64,000 nt of DNA, taken from Doris montereyensis (taxonomy: Eukaryota > Mollusca > Gastropoda > Nudibranchia > Dorididae). The translations under genes were made by a program, and so were the position numbers. How positions within the stretch are numbered: the stretch's first letter is position 1; each line of letters starts with the position of its first letter. The stretch covers positions 81,001-145,000 of the forward strand of contig JAXRKP010000028.1 of the NCBI GenBank assembly GCA_037039925.1. Direction: 5' to 3'. This document shows, one piece after another, positions 12,601 to 26,497 of this stretch. Below the pieces are notes generated by a model. That model was given only the letters and a program-made list of their open reading frames with translations. It made no database searches and was not told where the DNA came from.

Positions 12601-13980
12601 GTTATTTCGTTCTTCCTATCTCTCCGTTTTAATTTTGTTTCCTTTTCTCTTTCTCTTTCTTCCTGACTCCCCTCCTCTTTCTTTCTCTTGTTTCTCTATA
12701 TATTTTACATCTTTTTAGTTTCTTGTTGTTATGAGGTTTGCTCTGTTGATGGAAATTACGCGATGGGTCGCTGCACCAGTGGCCACCTATGTGCACCATT
12801 AATTAGTTAATAGTTCCGTTTATCATTGATGTATACCTATAGTAAAATTTAGAATGTGTATAATAGCCTAATGTATTGATTCTTTATCTCCGTGTCGCTG
12901 GTGAAGGTGTGCAGCCCAAAATATTTTAGTTACTTCTCACGTCCCGTTGTCTATCCATTAGGTTTATCATTTCTATTTCATGACCCTCTTCACTAGTTAG
13001 TTGTCGGCCTACTGCAGTATAATTCCCGTTTATCACCTAGATTTGTACCACTCCAGAGCGCCTAGATGAGCTTATCTAGGCTCTCTACTTCAACACAAAT
13101 ATGGAGGTATAAGTACCAAGTGAAAGGGAAAAATCAGTGCAACTCCGCGGACAGCTCTTACAACCCGCCGATATTATTCTTATTAGTATTATTAGTATAA
13201 ATTACCACCTTGTTCAAATAATAGAGTCCGATAATTATACTGGACTCTTTTTTACCTTTTTGTTTATATTGTAGAAACATTATGATATCATTTGATATCA
13301 TTTGACCCAACAGACAATGCAAAGTTGAGAATACTGAATTATACAATTATTTACATTAAATTACATAAATGTCAGAACATCTGGACTACGGCCTGCCCTA
13401 TAGTATAAATTTAAATTGTAAATTATTGTAAGGCGATTCGTTCATCATAGCCTCACACAAGCTGGCAACTTTACTAGTAAAGTTAAAAACAAACAATAAG
13501 GCTAGTGTCATGTCTAACGTAATAAATAATGACATGAAATAATATTAAATCCCCATAGGAATAATTACAATGGTATTGAACCTACGACCCCTGCCACGAA
13601 AAAAGAAAGCGCACAACCAACTAAGGTAGAGATACTACTAATTCTACTACCCCATGTACTACTAACATTACTACATACTGCATTTTGTTAGTTAGCTTGG
13701 AAAGCGAAAAGAAGACGAGTTAAAGCAAAAGTGCCCTCACCCCTCCTCACAGGGGTGAATCCACCCCCTCACCCAATGAAAAAACAATAATGCATGATGT
13801 ATGTCTTTACACATTACTTGTAAAACCTCTCCCGCCTTAACCAGTTGTCGCTATTTTGTCGTGATAGGAATAGAAGAGGTCGATGGCATCGGGTAAGACA
13901 ATGAGAAATGAGAGTGAGAAAGACGCAGCTTTGAACTTTGATGAGCACGTTAGTTTGCATCGTCATCCGACAACACTGGC
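12601..13980. other. Intergenic, nothing recognised
   Basis: A/T-rich sequence without coding or RNA signal. Contains a short tandem GATATCATTT doublet at about 13282. Confidence 0.35.
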
Positions 13981-13984
13981 TTAT

Positions 13985-16900
13985 GAAATTTACAGAATGG
14001 CTTGTGTCTGTGAGGTTCACGGAGTGGTTTGTGAGGTTTATGAAGTGGCTTGTGAGGTTTATGGAATCGCTTGTGAGGTTTATGGAGTGGCTTGTGAGGT
14101 TCACGGAGTGGTTTATGAGGTTTATGAAGTGGCTTGTGAGGTTTATGGAGTGGCTTGTGAGGTTTATGGAGTGGCTTGTGAGGTGGAATGGCTTACAAGG
14201 TTTTATGGCAGTGGCTTGCAAGGTTTGTGGAATGGCTTGTGAGGTTTACAAGGTTTATGGAGTGGCTTGTGAGGTTTGTGGAGTGGCTTGTGAGGTTTAT
14301 GGAGTGGCTTGTGAGGTTTATTGTGAGGTTGTAGAGGTGGGCTTGTGAGGTTTTAGTGGGGTTGGAGGTTTATTGAGTGACTTGTGAGGTTTATGGAGTG
14401 GCTTGTGAGGTTTATGGAGTGGTTTGTGAGGTTTATGGAGTGGCTTGTGAGGTTTATAGAGTGGCTTATGAGGTTTATTGTGAGGTTTTATGGAGTGGCT
14501 TGTGAGGTTTATGGAGTGGCTTTGAAATTTATGGAGTGGTTTATGGAGTGGGCTTGTGAGGTTTATGGAGTGGCTTGTGAGGTTTATGGAGTGGCTTGTG
14601 AGGTTTATGGAGTGGCTTGTGAGGATGGAATGGTTTGAGGTTTTGAGTGTGGTTTGTGAGGTTTATGGAGTGGTTTGTGAGGTTTATGGAGTGGCTTGTG
14701 AGGTTTATGGAGTGGCTTGTGAGGTTTATAGAGTGGCTTGTGAGGTTTATGGAGTGGCTTGTGAGGTTTATAGAGTGGTTTGTGGGGTTTATGCAGTGGC
14801 TTGCAAGGTTTGGATGCTTGTGGGGTTGGTTTGTGAAGTTTTGTTTATAGAAATTTATGGAGTGGCTTGTGAGGTTTAAGTGGTTTGTGAGGTTTATGGA
14901 GTGGCTTTGCAGGTTTATGGAGTGGCTTGTGAGGTTTATGGAGTGGTTTGTGAGGTTTATGGAGTGGCTATTTGAGGTTGTGAGGTTTATGAGTGGCTTG
15001 TGAGGTTTATGGCTTGTGAGGTTTATGGAGTTGTGAGGTTTATGGAGTGGTTTGTGAGGTTTATGGAGTGAGGTTTATGGAGGGTGAGGTTTATGGAGTG
15101 GCTTGTGAGGTTTATGGAGTGGCTTGTGAGGTTTATGGAGTGGCTTGTGAGGTTTATGGAGTGGCTTGTGAGGTTTATGGAGTGGTTTATTGAGTGTTTA
15201 TGCTTTGAGAGTTTATGGAGTGGCTTGTGAGGTTTTATGGAATGGTTTATGAGTGGTTTAGGTTTATGGAGTGGCTTGTGAGGTTTATAGAGTGGTTTGT
15301 GTGGTTTATGCAGTGGCTTGCAAGGTTTATGGAGTGGCTTGTGAGGTTTATGGAGTGGTTTTGTGAGGTTTAGGAGTGGCTTGTGAGGTTTATGGAGTGG
15401 CTTTGAGGTTTATGGAGTGGCTTGTGAGGTTTATGGAGTGGTTTGTGAGGTTTATGGAGTGGCTTGTGAGGTTTATGGAGTGAAGTGGTTTGTGAGGTTT
15501 ATGGAGTGGCTTATGAGGTTTATGGAGTGGCTTGTGAGGTTTATGGAGTGGCTTGTGAGGTTTAGGTTTATGGAGTGGCTTGTGAGGTTTATGGAGTGGC
15601 TTGTGAGGTTTATGGAGTGGCTTGTGAGTTTTGGAGTGGCTTGTGAGGTTTATGGAGTGGCTTGTGAGGTTTATGGAGTGGCTTGTGAGGTTTATGGAGT
15701 GGCTTGTGAGGTTTGGAGTGGCTTTGTGAGGTTTATGGAGTGGCTTGTGAAGGTTTATGGAGTGGCTTGTGAGGTTTATGGAGTGGCTTGTGAGGTTTAT
15801 GGAGGGTTTGTGAGGTTTTGGAGTGGTATTATGGAGTGGCTTTGAGGTTTATGGAGTGGCTTAGAGGTTTATGGAGTGGCTTGTGAGGTTTATAGAGTGG
15901 TTTGTGAGGTTTATGGAGTGGCTTGTGAGGTTTATGGAGTGGCTTGTGAGGTTTATGAGGTTTATGGAGTGGCTTGTGAGGTTTATGGAATGGCTTGTGA
16001 GGTTTATTGAGTGGCTTGTGAGGTTTATGGAGTGGCTTGTGAGGTTTATGGAGTGGCTTGTGAGGTTTATGGAGTGGTTTGTGAGGTTTATGGAGTGGCT
16101 TGTGAGGTTTATGGAGTTGTGAGGTTTATGAAGTGGCTTGTGAGGTTTATGCAGTGGCTTGCAAGGTTTATGGAATGGCTTGTAAGGTTTATGGAGTGGC
16201 TTGTGACTTGTTGTGAGGTTTATGGAGTGGCTATTGTGAGGTTCGTAGAGTTTTTTTGAGGTTTATGGAGGCTTTTATGGAGTGGCTTGTGAGGTTTATG
16301 GAGTGGTCAGAGGTTTATGGAGTGGTTTGAGAGGTTTGTGAGGAGGTTTATGGAGTGGCTTGTGAGGTTTATGGAGTGGTTTATGATGAGGTTTATGAAG
16401 TGGCTTGTGAGGTTTATGGAGTGGTTTGAGAGGTTTATGGAGTGGCTTGTGAGGTTTATGGAGTGGCTTGTGAGGTTTATGGAGTGGCTTGTGAGGTTTA
16501 TGGAGTGGTTTGTGAGGTTTATTGAGTGGCTTGTGAGGTTTATGGAGTGGCTTGTGAGGTTTATGGAGTGGTTTGTGAGGTTTATGGAGTGGTCAGAGGT
16601 TTTGTGAGGTTTGAGGTTGGAGTGGCTCTCTCTCTCTAGTTATGAGGTTTATAGAGTGGCTTATGAGGTTTATGGAGTGGTTTGTGAGGTTTATAGGGTG
16701 GTTTTGGGGTTTATGCAGTGGCTTGCAAGGTTTATGGAGTGGCTTGTGAAATTTATGGAGTGTTTAATGTGAGGTTTAGAGTGGGCTTGTGAGGTTTATG
16801 GAATGGCTTGTGATGTTTATGGTGTGGCTTGTGAGGTTTATGGAGTGGTTTGTGAGGTTTATGGAGTGGCTTGTGAGGTTTATGGAGTGGCTTGTGAGGT

Positions 16901-17530
16901 TTATGGAGTGGTTTGTGAGGTTTATGGAGTGGTTTGTGAGGTTTATGGAGTGGCTTGTGAGGTTTATGGAGTGGTTTTGAGGTTTATGAAGTTGCTTGTG
17001 AGGTTTATGCAATGGCTTATAAGGTTTATGGAGTGGCTGGATTGTGAGGTTTATGGAGTAGCTATTGTGAGGTTTATGGAGTGGCTTGTGGGGTTTATAG
17101 AGTGGCTTGTGAGGTTTATGAAGTGGCTTGTGGGGTTTATGGAGTGGCTTGTGAGGTTTTGGTGGAGTGGCTTGTAGAGGTTCATGGAGTGGTTTTTGTG
17201 GAGGTTTATGGAGTGGCTTGTGAGGTTTATGGAGTGGCTTGTGAGGTTTATGGAGTGGTTTGTGAGGTTTATGGAGTGGCTTGTGAAGGTTATGGAGTGG
17301 CTTGTGAGGTTTATGGAGTGGCTTGTGAGGTTTATTGAGTGGCTTGTGAGATTTATGGAGTGGCTTGTGAAGGTTATGGAGTGGCTTGTGAGTTTTATGG
17401 AGTAGCTTGCTGAATCTGAATGGCCTGCCGTGTTCACGGAGTGGCTAGTGACGATCATTCATTGGGTGGCTTGTGAGTGTGAGGTTCGTGGAGTGGCCAG
17501 TATTTATAATTTATAGAATAGTGACTTAAG
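13985..17530. repeat. 21-bp minisatellite array
   Basis: About 160 copies of a 21-bp unit containing GGCTTGTGAGGTTTATGG, with frequent C/T variation in GGCTT/GGTTT and many small indels. Because 21 is a multiple of 3, long open frames appear in several frames (MEWLVRF or VACEVYG heptads). They are broken by indels every few hundred bases and are not evidence of a protein. A short CT run (16627-16638) interrupts it. Confidence 0.95.
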
Positions 17531-17639
17531 ACTAGATCAATATCATTATTCATACTATATTATATGAGGTTTGTGGAGTGGCTAATGTTCACAGAGTATC
17601 TTATGATGAGGTTCACAGAATCGCCTGTGACTGTGACGT

Positions 17640-18690
17640 GAGGTTCATGGAGTGGCTTCTGAAATGTGAGGTCCATAGACTGAAATTTGAGGCGTGAAAT
17701 TTGATAGACTAGAGCAGCTTGTGAAATTTGAGGTCCATAGACTAGAGCAGCTTGTGAAATTTGAGGTCCATAGACTAGAGCGACTTGTGAAATGTGAGGT
17801 CCAAAGACTAGAGCGACTTATGAAATGTGAGGTCCAAAGACTAGAGCGACTTGTGAAATGTGAGGTCCAAAGACTAGAGCGACTTCCAAAGACTGAAATG
17901 TGAGGTCCAAAGACTAGAGCGACTTATGAAATGTGAGGTCCAAAGACTAGAGCGACTTATGAAATGTGAGGTTCATAGACTAGAGCGACTTATGAAATGT
18001 GAGGTCCATAGACTAGAGCGACTTATGAAATGTGAGGTTCTTAGAGCGACTTGTGAAATGTGAGGTTCATAGACTAGAGCGACTTGTGAAATGTGAGTTC
18101 ATAGTAGAGCGACTTGTGAAATGAGGTTCATAGACTAGAGCGACTTATGAAATGTGAGGTTTATAGACTAGAGCGATTAATGAAATGTGAGGTTCATAGA
18201 TTAGAGCGACTTATGAAATGTGAGGTTCATAGACTAGAGCGACTTATGAAATGTGAGGTTCATAGACTAGAGCGACTTATGAAATGTGAGGTTCATAGAC
18301 TAGAGCGACTTATGAAATGTGAGGTTCATAGACTAGGAGCGACTTGTGAAATGTGAGGTCCATAGACTAGAGCGACTTATGAAATGTGAGGTTCATAGAC
18401 TAGAGCGATTTATGAAATGTGAGGTTCATAGACTAAAGCGACTTATGAAATGTGAGGTTCATAGACTAGAGCGACTTGTGAAATGTGAGGTTCATAGACT
18501 AGAGCGACTTGTGAAATTTGAAGTCCACAGACTAAAGGGACTTGTGAAATTTGAGGTCCACAGACTAAAGGGACTTGTGAAATTTGAGGTCCACAGACTA
18601 AAAAGACTTGTAAAATTTGAGGTCCATGGAGTGGCTTTGAAATTTGAGGTCCATAGACTAGAGCAACTTGTTCATGGCGTGGCTTGTAAA
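17640..18690. repeat. 33-bp minisatellite array
   Basis: About 30 tandem copies of a 33-bp unit with GACTTATGAAATGTGAGG and TTCATAGACTAGAGC. Parts of the unit (CTTGTGA..., TGAGGTTCAT) match the neighbouring 21-bp unit, as if it arose from it by insertion of about 12 bases. It encodes an 11-residue period (KCEVHRLERLM) by chance of length. Confidence 0.92.
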
Positions 18691-19860
18691 ATGTGAGGTC
18701 CATGGAGTGGCTTGTGGTGTGCATGGGATGACTTGTGAAATGTAAGAACTATTGAGTGGCTTGTGAAATGTAAGAACTATTGAGTGGCTTGTGAAATGTG
18801 AGGTCCATGGAGCGGCTTGTGGTGTTCATGGAGTGGCTTGTGAAATGTGAGGCCCATGGAGTTGTTTGTGGTGTGGTGGGGTGACTTGTGAGAACTATTG
18901 AGTGGCTTGTGAAATTTTAGGTCCGTAGACTAGAGCGGCTTGTGAAATGTGAGGTCCATGGAGTGGCTTGTGGTGTTCAAGGAGTAGCTTGTGAAATGTG
19001 AGGTCCATGGAGCGGCTTGTGAAAGGTGAGATTTATGGAGTGGCTTGGTGTTCATGGGTAGCTTGTGATTGTGAAGTCCATGGAATGGATTGTGGTGTTC
19101 ATTGAATGGCTTGTGAAATGTGAGGTCCATGAAGTGGCTTGTGAAATGTGAGATCCATGGAGTGGCTTGTGAAATGTGAGGTCGATGGAGTGGCTTGTGG
19201 TGTTCATGGGGTGATTTGTGAGAACTATTTTTAAGTGGCTTGTGAAATTTGAGGTCCATAGACTAGAGCGGCTTGTGATATACATGGAGTGACTTGTGAA
19301 ATCCATGGAGTGGCTTGTGGTGTACATGGCATGACTTGTGAAATCCATTGAGTGGCTTGTGGTGTACATGGAGTGACTTGTGAAATGTGAGATCCATAGA
19401 GTGGCTTGTGGTGTTCATGGAGTGACTTGTGAAATCCATGGAGTGGCTTGTGGTGTACATGGCATGACTTGTGAAATCCATGGAGTGGCTTGTGGTGTAC
19501 ATGGCATGACTTGTGAAATCCATGGAGTGGCTTGTGGTGTACATGGCATGACTTGTGAAATCCATGGAGTGGCTTGTGGTGTACATGGCATGACTTGTGA
19601 AATCCATGGAGTGGCTTGTGGTGTACATGGCATGACTTGTGAAATTCATGGAGTGGTTTGTGGTTGTGACATGGAGTGACTTGTGAAATCCATGTGAGGC
19701 TTGTGTTAATGGAGTGGCTTTGTGAAATGTGAGGTCCATGTAGGAAGTGGTTTGTGACCATCCCAGTTGTGATGTTCATGGAGTGGCTTGAGGTTCATTG
19801 AAAAGTGACTTGCTTCACATTGTTTGTGAGGTTGATAGTTAATGGAGTGGCTTTGGAACA
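18691..19860. repeat. Mixed minisatellite ending in a 42-bp higher-order unit
   Basis: Begins with irregular pieces of the 33-bp and 21-bp units. At about 19260-19690 it settles into a 42-bp period made of two diverged 21-mers: GAAATCCATGGAGTGGCTT and GGTGTACATGGCATGACTT. At least six 42-bp copies are nearly identical between 19430 and 19650. Confidence 0.9.
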
Positions 19861-20597
19861 AAAAGGTGCATGGGTCAAAACATAAACGAAGGGCTGCGTG
19901 GATACAACACCAATTATAAAATGTAGGCAGTGTAAAATCTTGGCCACCATATAATAGAATAGAATCTAGTTTGGCTTCTCTGGCTGGGCTGAATATCAAT
20001 TCATCGAAAAACTGGCGACACCAGATCTTGGGTATTAGTGTTACTATACACTGAATATCATATTCATAAGAAAAAGATTGAAATTTTGTCTAATTGGGTT
20101 GTGTCTTCACATTGTTTGTATGGATTAGGATGATGGATTTTAATACATTACATGACATTTATTCTATGCATCATGTACAGTATTATATTTTATACACTCA
20201 AAATGACACTGGCTAGTTATACCATCAATAGTTTGGCATAAATTCTTATAACTATTGAAAAAAAGATTGAGAATCTAGGTGGCTTTCACAAATTATCCAA
20301 AATGCCATGCGTGTCATTACTCTTACATTCATGTAAGCTGGCTATGAGACTAAATGTTTGGCGGTGTTTATTATCCAACTAGTAGATGATTAGGGCTAGA
20401 ATGGCTATTTGATGATTGGGTCAAATTTAGAAGAAAGGCTTCACAGCAGTGTCAAAATCTAAGCAATTGTTTTGAGTTAAGGGTGTTCCTGTCAATTTCT
20501 CAAGAACAGCAAGATGAAAGATAAGAGAAAGGATCTGAATGCCAGCAGCTCCTGTAACTGTAAACTGCTCCTCAAGCACATATACTAAAACATGATG
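19861..20597. other. Intergenic, nothing recognised
   Basis: Unique-looking A/T-rich sequence between the minisatellite block and a TA-flanked MITE. No gene seen. Confidence 0.35.
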
Positions 20598-21235
20598 TAC
20601 AGTAGTCTCCGCTAAAATACAATTTTTTTCAGGGAACCGAAGTTTACAATGCTAATTTAATTACCCCTCAAAATGCAACATGTTTTTGAAAGTACGTCTC
20701 AATTTATTGCATTTATACAGCCAATTCATGTGAGAAATAAACTTGATAACTTCTTTTTGCCTCGTCCCATTAACATTTGGCATCTAGTTCTGTTTTAGTT
20801 ATGCGCACACAATGCCTAGTCGTAGCTGCCTTGGCCCCCATATTCGCCAGTTCCCTCCCAAACTCAGCTGTCGCCGATTATCTGCCAAACATTCTGATCG
20901 GCTCTCTTTGATCACGGTGCAAAAATTTGAGAAAAGTACTGTGTCACTATTAGTTTTACCCATGGACCACCACCATATCCCTTCTTGAAAACCCGAGTGG
21001 GAGAAGAATGAACAATCTATGAGAAGAGGTTAAGCCTACACTTGAGAATTATCCTCAAACCAAGTAAAAAAGAACAACAACACCAAGCGATAACAAACAA
21101 TTAACAAAACAAAAGAGTTTATGTCCAAACAAGAATGGCAATGTAAATACATGCAATGGGTTGTGGCCATTGATTCAGTTAAAACGAACATTTTTTTATA
21201 CCTTTGAACCGTGTATTTTGGCGGAGATTACTGTA
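20598..21235. mobile_element. TA-flanked Tc1/mariner- or pogo-like MITE, copy 1
   Basis: TA, then CAGTAGTCTCCGCTAAAATA at 20600, is mirrored by ATTTTGGCGGAGATTACTG ending at 21233 and followed by TA. Terminal inverted repeats of about 20 bp starting CAGT, with a TA target duplication, are typical of the Tc1/mariner/pogo group. No transposase frame. Internal sequence such as TGCCTCGTCCCATTAAC (from 20759) recurs inverted in copy 2. Confidence 0.7.
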
Positions 21236-21495
21236 CTTCTTGAATATCTATACATGTATATCATGTAAAAGAGAAAAGAACAATGTAACAAACAAGTCAG
21301 GTTTAGGCGTAATATTTTAATAAAATTAAAAATCCAAACATTTGCACTTGAAGGGAAAAAGAAAAGAAAAATGCGTACCAGTAACAAGCATGATGATATG
21401 ACGGCCATGCCATGTCAATGAAAGTTGGGAACAGGTTTTAAGTTTTAGTGTGAACGTATCATAAAGCTCATGCAGCTGTCACAAAGATGACATTG

Positions 21496-21501
21496 TTTAT
21501 T
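21496..21501 (-). terminator. Candidate poly(A) signal of p23
   Basis: AATAAA on the - strand (TTTATT on +), about 240 bases after the p23 stop. The first clear hexamer in range; others exist further on. Confidence 0.35.
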
Positions 21502-21741
21502 GGGCCAAGACATCTAACTTACAGTATCATTGTGACTCTTGAAAAGGCCAACAGACAAATGAAACATAGCAGTAGCGTGTATCATCAGTCAGTACTGTCA
21601 ATGGCATGGGTGGGATGAACAATGAGAACAGAAACACAATCGGCATTCATAACGATCCAATCACAATAAAAAAGAGGAATACAGACTTGTTCATTAATTA
21701 ATCATTCAACAAACGTCATAAAACAGCTTCACCGTCATTCA

Positions 21742-21764
21742 TTAATCCTGCAAATCTGGCAATT
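21742..21764 (-). CDS. PTGES3: p23 exon 7, C-terminus and stop
   Basis: After TTTTCAG: two bases completing Glu, then LPDLQD and TAA (21742-21744). The terminal (M/L)PDL(E/Q) is the conserved end of p23 proteins. Confidence 0.85.
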
Positions 21765-24506
21765 CTGAAAATAAAAAAAGAAAGAAGGAAATATAAGCAC
21801 AAGATACCTCTTTACTTTTCTCAAAACGTACAAGAAAAAGATATGAAACATTGTGCTAGTCATGTGTGTACAACTTAATCATTAGTTCACTTTTCTCTGA
21901 TGAGAGAGAAGGATAATAATCACTAGAGAGCTAAAAGATGGACATGCTGAGTCAGAAGTTACATTTGCTCAATTGAAAATTTCCTATCAATTCATATTCA
22001 GTGTCCAGCAAAAAGTCAACTGAAAATTTCCTACTTCAACAGAAAAAATCCTACCTAGGAAATGAAACACTCTCCCGACGCCAGAAACGGAGAAGCGTAA
22101 CTATTTCAATTTCAATGCATTATTATAAATCGTCAATTCAAATCATAAATGGGTTAGAAGTAAATTTCGGATTGAAATAAAGCAAAATTTAGAATTTTGG
22201 CGGGGGAAATTCATCAAGAAAAGACGTCAGATTTTGGCAAATCTTTTGAGTGTAAATATGGGGTGAGACCTATCCAATAAGAAGCTGTAAAAAGTCAATG
22301 TCTTGAAATGGACGTTACCAGAAGTATACACCAGATCTAGTAAGCGGCCACATGACATAATGAGTTTTAACTCTTACCTTCATCATCACTGTCCTCTTGC
22401 TCATCCTGACAAGAATAAAAAAAATAAAACAAAAATGAAAAGAAGCAGAGTGAAATGGCAGCAAATAAACATATTAAATTTCTTCTTGTAAAGAAAGGAT
22501 GAGCTATATAAAACCAACATCATATCATATATATCTATAAAAATATCACATATGTAGCCTACAATGATACACTAATAACACAAGCATATGTTTCATAGTA
22601 AACTTCATTCAAGGCCAACATGGTCCACAGAGCTGAAGGTATACTAGAGCCCATTTATAGTTTAAACTACAATTAAAGGACTACTTCTGTTGCCTTCAGA
22701 AAGTGAAGAGTACATTAAATGAAAGTATCTGTTCAATCAATATAAACTGGGTACCTGGTTATTGACCCGTTAATTTTCTAAAACAGAAATTTCTTGACAA
22801 ATAGATACTGTGAAATGGCATTTGATTTTCTCAATTCTGTGTGGAAAGAAGATGTTTTAGGCAGCAGAGAGGCCAATTATATATAAACTTTGACAGTGAA
22901 TTAGATTGTGACGATGAGTTTGAGAATGACAGCAGTTTAGGTGGCCAGACCTTGATTGACACAAAGTCTACTATTGACTGAGTTTTCTCTGTATAGAAAT
23001 GTAGGCAGACCTGCCACTCTAACTTTTTAAAAATCAGGATCCTGGGGGAAAAAAATCAGGATCCATGAACGATTTCAGCTAGAGTCAGCCGGTCACTTAA
23101 TAATAAAATAAGGGCATTGCTGATGCTGGTTCTGCCTTTCCCAAGTAAAAATATCCATTATAATACCCCCCCCCCCAATAAAACCTGAAGTCTAGTACTA
23201 AATTGACATTACAGTTGCCTCCTTCCCACTCATTGTTTACATACTGAAGTCCACTTTTCCTCCCTTTCTCATCAGTAGTCACTTAATATTATCCTGCTAA
23301 TCATTGCTATCATATTTTCACATTCTTCACACACACATGTACACCCCACTCCTGCTAACCGGTCAGACATATGTGCATGACATAGCTGTCAATTATCATC
23401 CAACCTCTATTCTTCCTTGCATTTGCCTTTCACTTCATAAATTGTTGCTCACTCCCTCTCTAACACACAAACTCACATACATTCGCAATCGCATGAACCG
23501 CACATGAAAATGCTCTCTATTTCTCTCTTTTTACACACACATGCACGGCATTTTCTCTCTCTCTCTGACACGCATGTGATCACACTTTGCTGCAGGGGGG
23601 AGTCATATTGTTTCAAAGATTTTAATCTCGACTTGATTTAGATCTATTAGATCTACTTAAGAGTACAGATACAGATCATCTAGACATAGATCTATCAAGT
23701 CATTGAATATCAGCGGCCTTCTGCTTGATCAGTTTGAAATTCAAGGCTCTTCTAGTAATCGCGGTAGGCCTCAATAACACGTAATCATACAACGATTTTT
23801 GAAGTTTCGAACAAGTACAGCACGAGCACTCTGAAGAATGAATCCTGGATAGGCACAACATCCTGCTATTAGCTGATTAAAAACAAAAAACCGCATGCTG
23901 AATATACGGAACAATGCCATCCAGACAACGACTGCAGTTGTTACAAAAAAATTCGGAATGTGCCAACAGAAAATCAGAATTTCACACATTTTCGCTAAAA
24001 AATCAGGACGATTCCGATTAAATCAGAATAAACAGCAAGGCTGTATGGGTCTTGTGTCATATACTACCATAAATAAATATTTTTCAAAAGCTTACCCTAA
24101 ATCCCCACCAGCTCCTTGCAAACCACCCATGGACTGCATCATCTGGAAACAATATAAACAATAAACATGTTACTTATCTGATGCCACTGTCTTCTAACTT
24201 ACGTTTCACCAACAACAAAAGAAAGAAGAAAAAAATTTGAATCAAATCACACTGCATGGAACCTCCTAAAGAAGCATCACAACATTTGTGAAAGGAAATG
24301 GTCTTTATGATGAAGTCTGAAAAGGAAAACGCCCCGCCCTTAAAGTAAAGTGACATACAAACCGACTTTCTTAAAGTACTTAGTAGCAGTTACCTTCAAA
24401 ATTGTGTCTTAGAAAACTAAGTGCAAATCAGAAAGTGGGTAGCTAGGCAATTAATTGGCAAGGTTCCCAACACACAGACCATAGAAAAATTGTCCTATTA
24501 ATGGGA

Positions 24507-24566
<60 letters not shown>

Positions 24567-26460
24567 TTGATGTACAGGTCTCCATGTGATCTATAAATGG
24601 CTGTGGCACCATTGTTAAAGGGGACTCGGTAGTTCAGAGGCAAGGTGTTGGCCTCTCAACCAAGAGGTAGTGGGTTCAAATTCGAGCCCCACAACAGCCA
24701 AAAATTTTTCTTGTGTTTTATTCGAACAAAATATACCCCCTGGTCCATATAGGTGGACCGACACCTGGTCACATCAGAGACGGATGATAAAAAGGAGGTC
24801 CCATGTGCAGAGCACAACACTGAGCATGTTAAAGATCCCTTGGCTGTTTACAGGGCAGTCCGGGCAACTTAAAATAAAAAAATTCCTACCGAAACCCAGG
24901 GATCACCTTAGTTGTGGATATCGGTAAATCAAATTTAAAGAAACCACTGTTATTGTTAAAATTGTATTAATAACAGGGCAGGCAAAAATCTGCTCATCTC
25001 ATGTTTTGTGTGAAAAGAGGGTGTAAAAGATTGCTCAATTATTTATTCAACCAATTATCATTCTCCATAATGAACAGGCCATTGATTATCAGAACATTAT
25101 ATCTCATTATCTGTGAAGACAAAAAAACAACCCCACTCACATTGCTAAAGGTGTGTCTGTGTCTTCCGTAACAAAACAAATTTATTCAGTTTTAGTTTTA
25201 GCCTCAGCCAGCAAACTATGGCAAAGAAAAAGTGAATGTACAAGACCAACGACTGCATTAACAAAAATGAAGTTTTGTTTGCAGCACCAGCCACTATTAT
25301 AATCAAAGTCGCCTAAGAATATGCTTTCACTTCACCTCATCAAGATTAAAATCTTCATTTTCTTCAACATCAGTGTCATCTTCGCCTTTCCATTTGTCGA
25401 AGTTTGTCTTCAAATAGTGAACCTATTGGTATGAGAAAATATTTTGAGATATATACACTCCAAAAGTTTACAGTTATGAAACCAAACCTTCTTTTCAGTA
25501 CTTTGAAATTCAGTGGTTCCAAACACAAAATAGGAGAGAAAACTTGAAAGCATGGAAAATGTATGAATAATACAGTAATGTTTCTGAATCGTATGAGTTG
25601 ATTTTAAAAAAAGGAAGCGAATTATATGCCAAATTTGAAATCTTAAATCAGCAGAAATGGCAAACTAATAACCTTAAAATTTAAGCTTTCTATCGCCTTC
25701 TGTCAACCCAGAGAAATCAGTGACTTTCGCCAAGCTCATATGTGAAAAAAAAAAGAAAGCTTCAGTCAATGTCACATGCTTACAGCAAAACATTAAAAAT
25801 TGTTACGCTTTCACATCATCTATACTAATCTCAGAAGTAGTGTTTTAATACAAATCAACCATATATATTTCTTTACCAAACCAATTATAACCACTATATA
25901 GAGTGGACGTGATTTAAATAAATTAACCAATATCTGCAATGCAGAAATGCAAGGACAATGGCCTGCTGCATTGAGTAGAAAGACTAAATACCTTTTTGAT
26001 TTTTTGATTCTTTGAGTAGGCGGGGCCAAAATCCAAGACTGTCTTCCTTTTTCATGATTACAAATACGACCTCTCTTCCTGATACAGTATGCCTTGAGGT
26101 CTGTAAGATGAAACAAAACAAAAGCATGTTAATTATAATACACATAATTACTGACTCAAATCTATTCTGTTGTACAATGCACATTTATCTATCATAAACA
26201 AAACAAATAGTTACCACTTGCTAAAATATTCATAAAAGCAAAGAATACGAATTGAATACATTTTATTAGTCACGATAGGAAATTTGTTTTTGTTACAGTG
26301 AGTACATGAACGTAGAATAAGTATAAAAGTACAAATACTATGAAACATTAAATTGCACATTATGAGTATTTCATTAACTTTAGCATATATTTAACATAAA
26401 TAACACAATTATGATGGATCAATATATAAAAACAGCAGTGACAATTTTCATATATGTGAG

Positions 26461-26497
<37 letters not shown>

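Larger units (their letters stand above)
24143..25335 (-). other. p23 intron 4, hosts a SINE
   Basis: Holds a (GT)n(GA)n microsatellite at 24507-24563 and the SINE at 24620-24951. The remainder is unremarkable. Confidence 0.45.

Noticed and set aside
13985..19860. Many 60-180 residue open frames on both strands, which could be read as tandem-repeat proteins
   Set aside because: Unit lengths are multiples of three, so frames stay open automatically. They are cut by indels, exist in several frames at once, and lack a conserved start or splice context.
24620..24690. tRNA gene
   Set aside because: The B-box and A-box-like heads are parts of SINEs. They do not fold into a full cloverleaf by eye and are followed by SINE bodies.
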